Origin: Amia ocellicauda
Taxonomy: Eukaryota > Chordata > Actinopteri > Amiiformes > Amiidae
Reading direction: 5' to 3'
DNA: 64,000 bases
NCBI RefSeq assembly: GCF_036373705.1
Contig: NC_089858.1
Coordinates: forward strand, 29,656,249-29,720,248
Part shown: positions 1 through 9,921 of the stretch, piece by piece
How the letters are laid out: the number at the start of each line of letters is the position of its first letter
Numbering within the stretch: position 1 is the stretch's first letter
The notes under the pieces: model-generated
What the model was told of the DNA's origin: nothing
The model's input: the letters and a program-made list of their open reading frames with translations, nothing else
Database searches by the model: none
Made by a program: the position numbers and the translations under genes

Positions 1-471
1 AGACTCATCAGACCAGGCAACATTTTTCCAGTCTTCAACTGTCCAATTTTGGTGAGCTTGTGCAAATTGTAGCCTCTTTTTCCTATTTGTAGTGGAGATG
101 AGTGGTACCCGGTGGGGTCTTCTGCTGTTGTAGCCCATCCACCTCAAGGTTGTACGTGTTGTGGCTTCACAAATGCTTTGCTGCATACCTCGGTTGTAAC
201 GAGTGGTTATTTCAGTCAAAGTTGCTCTTCTATCAGCTTGAATCCGTCGGCCCATTCTCCTCTGACCTCTAGCATCAACAAGGCATTTTTGCCCACAGGA
301 CTGCCGCATACTGGATGTTTTTCCCTTTTCACGCCATTCTTTGTAAACCCTAGAAATGGTTGTGCGTGAAAATCCCAGTAACTGAGCAGATTGTGAAATA
401 CTCAGACCGGCCCGTCTGGCACCAACAACCATGCCACGCTCAAAATTGCTTAAATCACCTTTCTTTCCCAT
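1..471 (-). CDS. Tc1-like transposase, N-terminal part (cut by window edge)
   Basis: Reading leftward from the ATG at 469-471, 157 codons are open with no stop, up to position 1. The product starts MGKKGDLSNFERGMVVGARR and carries a helix-turn-helix region (SISQSAQLLGFSRTTISRVY). A second DNA-binding segment follows, and the frame reaches WSDES, where the D is the first acidic residue of the DD34E catalytic triad. The window ends exactly there, so the catalytic core is not visible. Known family role: cut-and-paste transposase acting in the nucleus. Family members are about 340 residues, so roughly half is present. No frameshift or stop is seen in this half, but whether the whole gene is intact cannot be judged. 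It is part of the element ending at 619. Confidence 0.85.
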   Translation of the reverse strand, partial: MGKKGDLSNFERGMVVGARRAGLSISQSAQLLGFSRTTISRVYKEWREKGKTSSMRQSCGQKCLVDARGQRRMGRRIQADRRATLTEITTRYNRGMQQSICEATTRTTLRWMGYNSRRPHRVPLISTTNRKKRLQFAQAHQNWTVEDWKNVAWSDES

Positions 472-619
472 TCAGACATTCAGTTTGGAGTTCAGGAGAT
501 TGTCTTGACCAGGACCACACCCCTAAATGCATTGAAGCAACTGCCATGTGATTGGTTGGTTAGATAATTGCATTAATGAGAAATTGAACAGGTGTTCCTA
601 ATAATCCTTTAGGTGAGTG
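1..619 (-). mobile_element. Tc1-like DNA transposon, 5' portion
   Basis: The outer end is the inverted terminal repeat reading CACTCACCTAAAGGATTATT on the minus strand, ending at 619 and followed by a TA target dinucleotide at 620-621. The transposase frame begins 148 bp inside the end. The element continues past the left edge of the window. It belongs to a different Tc1 lineage from the three other Tc1 copies in this window, judged by terminal sequence and protein. Confidence 0.85.
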
Positions 620-3600
620 TATATATAATAAAGGTTCTGAATTGTATTTATACGTTAGGCTAATTAACTGACATGCCTGTATTAACTGAAAATTTAGATA
701 TTCAATAAAAACCATTACACAAAAAAAAAAAAGGAAATCAGGAATTTGACCGATTTAAGATTTATTTAGGGATACAAATGATGGTAGAAATGGTCTTATA
801 GTTACATTTACGTTACTTAGAGATCATTATTTTGAGATTTTTACATTTGAGATCAATTTAGGATTAAACTTTGGTCAAGGCAAGGGTTAGAGTCAGAGGC
901 CCCAGTAAACTGAGGCTTTCATTAATGGAAGGATTGATTTTCTCAATTTGGTGTATATTTGGTGTATATTTATTATAAGCCTAGTTTTGGTGTTGAGGCT
1001 ACAGTTTGGGCCTAAAATGAGAAACATAACCTGTGATGTAATACAATTGTGTATTCCAAAATAAAACATATATATTTTGTAATTGTAATTATAATGTATA
1101 GATGTATGCATTCCATTGCAAGCATTACGTCCACAATTTGTAATTCCACAGAAAAACAAAAAATGCCCTTCTTTTAACAGCTGTTTCCCCCTCCTGTACA
1201 AATTTCAAGCGGTAGAGCCCATCACTCTAAAGATCAAAGGATGATGTCAAAGACATGTTTTGAGAGCAAGAGACAGAAAGAAATGCAAACACAGCCAGCT
1301 GAATTCTGACAGTCTAGCAGAGGACGAGACTCTCACACTGGCAGGCGCGACCTCTCTCACACTCACTTCAATTAGCTGCTCCAAGACTCCACTTGTGACT
1401 GTGGTTTCCCAGCTTTTAATTATGGGGATATTGATTACCCTTTTCCCTGTGGGACTTCTACTGCAGCCCTCCATTCCTCCAGCCCTCCCCCACTTGTCTA
1501 CTTCAGGGACTTTACAACACACCTGGGGCCAGCCTAAACCAGCCAGGACCACTGGAGGTTAAAGTGTCAAAAGTAGGCCAGAATAAGATACTCACATGTA
1601 AAAAATGCAACTAATGCTGTTTAACAGAAAAAGGAAAATAACACAGAATTTTGAAGATGAATGTCGAATAACAGTCTTTCTTTTGCAAGGACTTTACTGT
1701 GCCTCTCAGTGCACTCCCAGCAGTCAGTCAGTCCTGAGTAGAGAGACGCCATCATCTAGCATGTTTCAAAGATGAAAAATAATGATTGTGTAAAAAGTAC
1801 CAGTACTGCAGTGTTAGGGTGAGCACAGGTGCACAGTGAGACATGACAGGATTGTGCAAGTGCATTGATACTGAACGAGAAGTTTAAATATGTTTTGTTT
1901 CATGTTTGCAAGTAGCAATATCTGTTGATGAAAGAAGCACCATTTGTAAAACCTCAGGTGCAATTACTCCAAGTGGATGACACTCATCAGTTCTTCATTT
2001 GCAGAAAAGTGAAGAACGCATCTATGTTTTACATGTTTGCTACATGGAGTAATGTAGCACCAATACTCATCTCAGTAAAAGGTAGAATGCTTTCATATGC
2101 ACTTATACTCCATTTCAGAGAAGAGCTTAAAAAACATCCTCAAAGAGTCCCAGTGACTGTAGAGCCATATGGTCACCCTGATATCCATGGGCCTTTCTTG
2201 CAAAGATGCATGTAGACACAATTTATTTCTATAACTCTGACACTGAGGCTTTGACCAATTTTGATTCATAAGTAGTTGAAGGTTGCCTCTAACAATAAAC
2301 TAAAATGTGACAGGGTACAGATTAGTACTTTGCTATTCACGAGTAGGTCAAAGTTTTGATTTGGTCTAGCCCCAAGTCTCAAAAGTTCCAATATTGATTT
2401 TAGATAAATGTTGACGTTACTTGAATGCTGTATTGCTGATGCCTTTGTGAAATTTACAAGATAAGATATGATGAAGGTAAATTAATTCAAATGTGCGTTC
2501 AATTGTACTAATTAAATCTACTGAAATACCTTAAAGCCTTAAACCATTTCTCTAATAAAAGATCAGAGAATATGATAAATAAAGACATTATGAAATTATG
2601 CAGCTCACACCATGGAACATTTTTTCTCGTTCTTTCACGTCTGTCACAAATAGATTAGCCAAATGCTATTTCATAATTAATTATTGACAGTTCTTCTGTA
2701 TTTATTAAGCTTCATAGATAATAATGTAAAACATTGATTAATGTATATCTGTTCCAATAAATGCCCATCCTAAATATGGCTGTATTGATTTCTATGAATT
2801 CCATACATTGACTTTCGGACTTTAGAACCCTAGAGACACCAAAAAGGGATAATACTCCTGGGAGGAGAAATACGAGGAAATGTAACAAAAGACTGTGGAT
2901 CATGTATCCGTTTCACTTTGAGGAATTCTCACTTTTTGCCAACAGGTCCATTCAGTTACAAAAAGCGGCAGTATGATTTATTTAAAAAGTATGTAACCCT
3001 AATTTCATAAACACTGTATTTGAATAGGCTTGTAACTTTATGCAAACCAGGCCACTGTCTAAAGATGTTTGCCTGCTGTCGGAGGTCCTAGAGAGATTAT
3101 GCCATAGCACTGCATTTTTTGGTGTTTCCTCAAATGTTTTTTTTTTTTTTTTTTTAATTACTGGAATGATAAGAAATCGAATAAGACAAGAAAACTAAGA
3201 GTAGTGACATTGCTAAATAATAATCATCATCATCATAATTTTCATAAGTTAGCGCCTAGTTTAAAGCAATGATAGGGTGTGTTCTTCGAGCACCTATTAC
3301 TATTATTATTGTATGGCAACATCACTTCATGCTGTTAATAAAACCTTAATTCCATTGTGATCCCATGAAACCTGACATTCTGTCTTCCCACATAGCCATG
3401 TCTCTATGCTCAGTCTACAAAATCAAACACCTGCCTCGATTCCTGCGAAAGGCGCATTTCCTTTGCAGGGAGGTCGACAGTAGAAACAGGGCATTAGATA
3501 AGCCGGATGTTCTCAAGAGTTTGTCAGCATCATAGTTCATGACTCGTCTCCTGGTGAAAAAAGGTTACCCTCCCGCCACACTATGGAGAATGTAATCAAT

Positions 3601-4221
3601 CTCTGCCCCCTCGCCTTGGGGCCAGAAGAAGAGTGGTGTTACCTTATGGTGATGACATCCCCTTTGTCTCCCTGGATATTCCAGCTGCAGTTCATCCCTG
3701 CAGGGTAATTGAGGGGCCAGGAAGGGCTGTAAATGACTCCTCTCCTTTCTGTGTGCTGTTCCACCTTCCCACTGCATGCAGCTACAGACAGACAACACAC
3801 AAATACAGACAACACAAGAGTCAGCGAGAGCAGTCAAAATCCTCCGGGAAGGCAGTCTATAGAGAATTCCAGGGCCTGTCACTGGGGCAAGTCTCACCAA
3901 TCATCTAACATATTCTTATTCGCAAAGACTGGCCCTGTTGTGCTCATGTTGGAAGGTCCCCCCACCCCCACCCCTCTCTACAAAGAAAACATAAGGTTTC
4001 ATTCCCTCATGGATTCCGAAATGGAGTGTTTAACTTCAGATTGGACATTTCTCGCCAAAATAACAAACAGAAAATCGGTAATAGCTACCCTGTACTTTGT
4101 CAAATGTCAGCACTGTGCTACTGGACAAGCTTTAGAAACCTCCATATTCTGGCAACCCTTGTTTCAATGTTTGTCCTCTTGCTGCACTGGAGACAGTTTG
4201 TAGCTTGGAGGGTTTGTATTG
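620..4221. other. Non-coding stretch, probable lrp3 intron
   Basis: AT-rich DNA with no exon I can recognise. It holds a run of 19 T at 3137-3155. Short open frames at 1247-1562 (both strands) and 1925-2215 (+) have no recognisable motifs and no convincing splice context. If the exon at 19998-20073 is lrp3 exon 1, this lies in the first intron. Confidence 0.4.
3137..3155. repeat. Poly(T) run, 19 nt
   Basis: Uninterrupted T run. No retroelement body was recognised next to it, so it is not clearly a poly(A) tail of an insertion on the minus strand. Confidence 0.7.
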
Positions 4222-5339
4222 TGCCCCGTTTCCACTGGCCACGTTTAGGTGCACCTCCGTGTGGCCATGCTGTAACTGTACACCTGCACTTTGCTGGCAG
4301 CGTTTCCACTCATTGTCGTGAGGTCCAGCTGCCCTAGGAAGAGACTGAGACACGAAAGGTCAAAACGCAGTCTGGGACACTCGGCACTCTGGGATTTAGT
4401 GTTTTAAACTGGAAGCTGAAATACCTCTAACATTAAAGTACAATAAACTTTGGGGTGAAATGTTTTTACCATATGTGACATAGTCTTATAGTATGTTATA
4501 CCAGATATTCAAAAGTAGAAACAGGGACACATATATAAACAATATATAAAACAAATGACATCACTTAAGTTTTGTAACATTGTAAGGTTTGTATTTCTGC
4601 AGTTCATAAAGCGTCTATACCTGGATTACCATTAATATATAGTTAGCAATAATGAGGGCTTACAAATACAATTAAAATATGCGCTTCTTCATACGATATC
4701 ACATAAAAACTAGCCTCTGTTTTAAATATTTTAATAGTTTTAAGAGAGTGTAAACAGGGGAAAGCTAAAAACCGTGCTATTTAAATTATTTTGAGAGAAT
4801 TTACAAGACATCGGGACATTTAATTTAAATCCAGGATGAATATTTAATGTTTGCGTGTATTTTTGAAAAAAAAAAAAAAAGCAATGTATTTCATCCCAGC
4901 ACAATGTATTGCAGTCCGATGCAGTCCTTTCTCCAGCAGGATTTTTGCGATCTTTTCAAACACTCTTAAATGTCTTTCTGCTCCAAGCAATTAATCCTGT
5001 GTGGCACTTTTCCATGGTACATTAATAACTGCTCCAGATTAATCATTTTCCCAAGGTATACAAACATATTCCTTCTTTGGAAAGTTTCTACCGAATCTCT
5101 CGCATCGAGAGTGGCCGCCATTACTGTAGTTACAATTTCCAAATGCAGTGGCGCTGCGTCAGGGACATCACAGAACTGACCCAGACCAGTTTGGGACTCA
5201 GCCGGTACGATGTACGAAACTGTGCCTCCTGAAACTAGTCCGGGCTCAGGCGGAGGTGCAGCTGAGCCCTAGTGGAAACGCCCTGGACCGGCACGGCCAC
5301 GCTGAGGTGCAGCTAAACGTGGCTAATGGAAACGGGGCA
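4222..5339. mobile_element. Decayed TIR-bounded DNA transposon, PIF/Harbinger-like
   Basis: The ends are inverted copies of each other over about 49 bp, starting TGCCCCGTTTCCA on both sides with about 6 mismatches. Each end also has a second subterminal copy of the GTTTCCACT motif (near 4302 and 5270). Flanking trinucleotides are TTG (left) and TTA (right), one mismatch from a 3-bp target duplication of the kind Harbinger elements make. Inside, on the minus strand at 4883-4963, 27 codons resemble the Myb/SANT-like DNA-binding protein of Harbinger elements. No intact coding frame remains. The family assignment is inference; the TIR structure is directly visible. The element is about 1.1 kb, too short for an autonomous two-gene Harbinger. 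Confidence 0.6.
4883..4963 (-). pseudogene. Relic Myb/SANT-like domain segment of a transposon
   Basis: On the minus strand the codons read VFEKIAKILLEKG followed by LHRTAIHCAGMKYI. This fits the pattern FEKIA..L.EKG..RT..QC..K seen in Myb/SANT-like proteins of PIF/Harbinger transposons and related MADF-like domains. The upstream reading in this frame is interrupted by a stop. It lies inside the 49-bp inverted-repeat element. Only one short segment matches, so the call is tentative. Confidence 0.4.
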
Positions 5340-8210
5340 TTAGTGTGATGCTTCAATTTTCACTAGCTTGTGTCTCTAGATGATCTATAGCCTAACAACT
5401 TAAAGTACAGCTTAGTGCTGCTATATTTTCTATATAAATTAAGCATTTCTTTCCCTATTGTGCACATAACGACACATTTAAGAATACTGTTGATTGAATG
5501 CTACATTTTAAGGGCAGTTGGGTGGTTTTGTTGTTTTTTACATTGACAAACTATTAACACCCAGTGAATAATTAAGATCATACGCATTTTCCTTTTACTA
5601 TAAATTGTTAGTTACCATATAATAGATGGCTATTTACCTATTCACATGACAGTCTGTAGTTACCATCAATAATTTACTATACATAATTCATAAAAACACT
5701 TCATTAAAAAATCATGACAACATACTTAATCTGATGAGTAGCAGCTAAAAAAAAAAAAAGAGTTCTTAAAATAAAGTCATACATTTGTGAGATTAGTGAT
5801 GCAGTTCAGGGGAGTCGAGGCCTGCGATCGCCCTGAACTACCATCGTCTCCGCCAGGCCGCACTTACCTGTCTTTTGGCTATTCTTCTGCTTAGCTATAA
5901 AGAGACAGAGACTGATGAAACTTTCATGCGTCCCTTTCCCTGACTGCCGAGCTGAGCAGTGCCTTGGGAAGCTCTTGTCAGCAACAGCAACAGCAACTTT
6001 TAATGAAATATTCAGCGGCTCTTGGGTGGCTCGGCTCGGGCCGATCAAATGGAATTGCATGGATGTTCGGTGGTGGCGGCCCATGGGTCTCGCGGCCCCT
6101 CTAGCACAGGGAGAGGAGAGGAGGGAGGGAGGCCGGGACGGGAAGCGAAACCTCCTCCTGTTCCCTTTAAGAGCAGGTCAGTAGGCCGGAATTCAAGAAG
6201 ACATAATGCTTGAGAAAGTAGCGGGGGGAGGGGGTGAATTTGGAGTCAGCAGGTATTTGGAAGACTAGCCAACATCGCAACACCTCCTAGCCTGTGTACC
6301 TTCAAGCTATCAAAGAAACCGTCCAGGAACTGAAATGTAGGTCTGTGCTCACTAATTGCCCATTTTAAACTGAGTGGAAAAGGGTTGAAAAATAATCATC
6401 AATTACAATTCAAATAAAAATGTTGTCAAGTGTAAGTTTGCCTTGGATTTGTGCTGTTGTGCGCTCACCTCCTCAGGGCCAAAAGCACACTTATGATTCA
6501 CACTTCTCTCCAGAACAGCACATTATTCTGATCCACTATCTACAGTTTCCAGGCCCTGAGGCATGGATTGATCACAGGAATTAAACTCAACTGCCAGAGC
6601 TTAGATGCAGACAGCAAGCACAAAAACTAACCAAAAAACGCCAATAGAAAATATGGTAGCCGCCCTGGGTTTGGGACATTTGGTATGACATACACAGTAA
6701 AATAATGTAATTATAGATACACATTTGTCAACAACTTAGTGACAACATTCAGTGTAATAGGTTTAATTTTGTTTATTGCTTGTATGTGACTTTTGGACAA
6801 TGTATTTTTCAGGACTGCATCCTGGGGTAGGTTCGTTTCTGTGTTGTTTTCGTATAGGTTAAACAAAACCAGGGAAAAAACATAACCACCTGTACTGTAC
6901 AGTTCTCCACATTGAAAGACTGGAAGACTACTGAAACCCAGGCTCTCCAAAGTAAAACTATCAAAGGCTAGTCTAGACTATCCTTCCCTAAAGAAACACT
7001 GACAGAATTAATCTTTCTATATATCACCTGGAATCTGCTGAGGACACAGCGAAAACCACCAAAAAAGCCTGTCAAAGATCCTAGCTCCGAGTTTTCAGGG
7101 CTCTACCTACTTCAAAACAGCTCAAGTGTGCTGGCTTTCAAGTTCCAGTGAATTAAACAACCACCGTGCTCAATGTTACAGATCATAGTCTTGATACATC
7201 TGTAAGGCTCTGAAAGTCAGCAGTCAGCAGCTACAGAACTGAACATATTTCAAATACAAAAAAATCACACATCAACAAATTCATTTCACTCTGCCATCAC
7301 CCCTCGCTGGGGAAGTTCTCTCTCCAGTCGCACATGGAGCTTTTTCTGCGCCGCACTGCAATTCCTACATCATGCTGTGTTCCAGAGTGTGAAAATGTCA
7401 AGAAGCATTCAGGAAACACATGCACATAATTAATTAAATTAATGGCGCTGTTCCAGCACTGCCAGAGGACACAGAAAGCCTATGGTTTGTGAGCAGAAAG
7501 CTTTTAATGAGTCTAGGCTCTTTCACTTTCAAGAACACATTAAATACATAATGAACTGATTTCTGCAGTAGGAACCTAGTCAATTATAATTAGTTCCCCT
7601 TGAATCAGGGTCCTTTTAATTTAGATTTACCTTAAATTGCCTAAACTTGCTTTAAATAGTTCAGAATATATATATATATATCATCCAACCACGCTTAAGT
7701 TAGCGCAGTGCCTTTTGTAAATGTTCCCAATTATAAAAGTGCACCGCTCTACCGACAGTCTCTCTGCTTTGCAATCTTTACACTTCATCAGCCATACTTC
7801 ATTCTGACTATCAGATCACAAGGTAATTATGACAAATTCTCAGTTGTATATAATCACCACTCAAGCATAATATTACCTGCCCCCAATTTGCTAGCGATGC
7901 TCTTGCTCTGCATTTTCTTTCACTGTGTAACTTCTTACATTGCTGTGTGTTACACTTGTTTCTAAAGATGCTTTCACCCTTATATTCCACAAGAATATCC
8001 ACAGGGGGACATTTCACTGCATGCTTATAATGCAAGTGTGTATTATGCATATTTGTTATGTTTATAATAAAGTTGCATGCCAAATAAATTAATATATTAA
8101 TACATTATCCAATACTCTGTAGTGCAGTGAAGCATGAAAATATATAGGAAGGGAGGCCGTCATCCAGCAGTGGATCGATATAGCCTGATGGTGATGGTGA
8201 TATATATATA
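5340..8210. other. Non-coding stretch with a GC-rich patch
   Basis: Mostly AT-rich, with no recognised gene. The exception is about 5806-6213, which is GC-rich, contains several CpG dinucleotides and has open frames on both strands of roughly 60-90 codons with no domain I recognise. A short AT repeat lies near 7667-7680. A GATGGTGATGG repeat motif lies at 8156-8210, just before a Tc1 fragment. Confidence 0.35.
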
Positions 8211-8444
8211 CACCGATCAGGCATAACGTTATGACCACCTGCCTAATATTGTGTAGGTCCCCCTTTTGCTGCAAAAACAGCCCTGACCCGTCGAGGCATG
8301 GACTCCACTAGACCTCTGAAGGTGTGCTGTGGTATCTGGCACCAAGACATTAGAAGCAGATCCTTTAAGTCCTGTAAGTTGCGAGGTGGGGCCTCCATGG
8401 ATCGGACTTGTTTGTCCAGCACATCCCACAGATGCTCGATTGGA
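8211..8444 (-). mobile_element. Tc1-like transposon fragment, 3' end only
   Basis: Begins at the terminal repeat CACCGATCAGGCATAACGTT, preceded by TA at 8209-8210, and reads as the 3' end of a minus-strand Tc1-like element. Similarity stops at 8444, where an AT/CA microsatellite begins, so about 85% of the element is missing. This family is distinct from the copies at 1-619, 8681-9921 and 24161-25739. Confidence 0.8.
8243..8444 (-). pseudogene. Truncated Tc1-like transposase, C-terminal end
   Basis: The minus-strand frame contains PIEHLWDVLDKQVRSMEAPP, where the E is the last catalytic acid of the DD34E triad. It then continues to the typical terminus AAKGGPTQY and a TAG stop at 8243-8245. 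The N-terminal helix-turn-helix regions and first two catalytic aspartates are absent. The fragment cannot encode an active enzyme. It is open as far as it goes, which suggests loss by truncation rather than gradual decay. Confidence 0.8.
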
Positions 8445-8680
8445 TATATATACACACACACTGCCAATAGAATGTAAAAATGTTCACCTTTTTGCCTTAC
8501 AGCCTAGAATTAAAATGTATTAAAATAGTGTAGTTGTTTTTCGTTTATCTACACATCCTACCGCACAACTTCCAAGTTTAACAAATATCCTAGAAATGTG
8601 CAGGCGTAACATCTTTTGAGAGCCTTCATCCAGTAGTGAAATGATATAGGCTGATGATGATGATTATATATACATATATA

Positions 8681-9921
8681 CAGTACTGTGTAAAAGTTTA
8701 AGGTAGATGTGAAAATATGCTGTAAAGTAAGAATGCTGTGTAGGAGGAATAAAACTGGGTGAGGAACAGCCAAACTCAGCTAACAAGGTGAGGCTGCTGA
8801 AGACAGTTTACTGTCAAAAGTCATACACCATGGCAAGACTGAGCACAGCAACAAGACACAAGCTAGTTATACTGCATTAGCAAGGTCTCTCCCAGGCAGA
8901 CATTTCAAGGCAGACAGGGGTTTGCAGATGTGCTGTCCAAGCTCTTTTGAAGCAGCACAAAGAAACGGGCAACGTTGAGGACCGTAGACGCAGTGGTCGG
9001 ACAAGGAAAGACACACCATGCTTACTTCCCTTCGCAACCGGAAGATGTCCAACAGTGCCATCAGCTCAGAATTGGCAGAAAACAGTGGGACCCTGGAACA
9101 CCCATCTACTGTCCAGAGAAGTCTGGTCAGAAGTGGCCTTCATGGAAGACTTGTGGCCAAAAAGCCATACCTCCGACGTGGCAACAGGGCCAAGCGACTC
9201 AACTATGCATGAAAACACAGGAACTGGGGAGCAGAAAAATGGCAGCAGGTGCTCTGGACTGATGAGTCTAAATTTGGCTGTAGCAGAAGGCAGTTTGTTC
9301 ACTGGAGGGCTGGAGAGCAATACACGAATGAGTGTCTGCAGACAACAGTGAAGCATGGTGGAGGTTCCTTGCAAGTTTGGGGCTGCATTTCTGCACATGG
9401 AGTTGGGGATTTGGTCAGAATTAATGGTCTCCTCAATGCTGAGAAGTACAGGCAGATACTTTTCCATCATGCAATACCATCAGGGAGGCATCTGATTGGC
9501 CCCAAATTTATTCTGCAGCATGACAACGACCCCAAATATACAGCGACAGTCATTAAGAACAAGGAGTCCTGGAAGTGATGGTATGGCCCCCACAGAGCCC
9601 TGATCTCAACATCGAGTCTGTCTGGGATTACATGAAGAGCGAGAAGCAACTGAGGCTGCCTAAATCCTCAGAAGAACTTAGGTTAGTTCTCCAAGATGTT
9701 TGGGCCAACCTACCTGCCGAGTTCCTTCACAAACTGTGTGCAAGTGTACCTAGAAGAACTGTTTTGAAGGCAAAGGGTGGTCACACCAAATATTAATTTC
9801 ACTCACTCACTCGCTTTGCATTTAGTTAATAGAGAAATAATCTATTAACATGTCTATTTATGAAAGCATTCTTACTTTACAGCATTTTTTCACACCTGCC
9901 TAAAACTTTTGAACAGTACTG
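8681..9921 (+). mobile_element. Full-length Tc1-like transposon, inactivated
   Basis: Bounded by inverted repeats starting CAGTACTGT at 8681 and ending at 9921, each flanked by TA (8679-8680 and 9922-9923), the Tc1/mariner target-site signature. The repeats extend inward about 55-60 bp, including the shared stretch ATGCTGTAAAGTAAGAATGC. Length is 1241 bp. It encodes a broken transposase on the plus strand. Confidence 0.88.
8830..9796 (+). pseudogene. Tc1-like transposase pseudogene
   Basis: Starts MARLSTATRHKLVILH and meets an in-frame TAG at codon 17. The same frame then continues with QGLSQADISRQTGVCRCAVQ, a helix-turn-helix region. The coding similarity later moves between frames: TSLRNRKMSNSAISSELAEN in one, then the catalytic segments [16 protein letters not shown] and PPQSPDLNIESVW, then the terminus AKGGHTKY with stop at 9794-9796. 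So all three catalytic motifs can still be found, but one nonsense mutation and several frameshifts separate them. The gap before the last catalytic E also looks altered, since the family usually reads NxIE. Known family role: cut-and-paste transposase; this copy is dead. Confidence 0.88.

Noticed and set aside
1925-2215. 96-codon plus-strand open frame
   Set aside because: No recognisable motif, isolated from other coding signals, in AT-rich intronic DNA.
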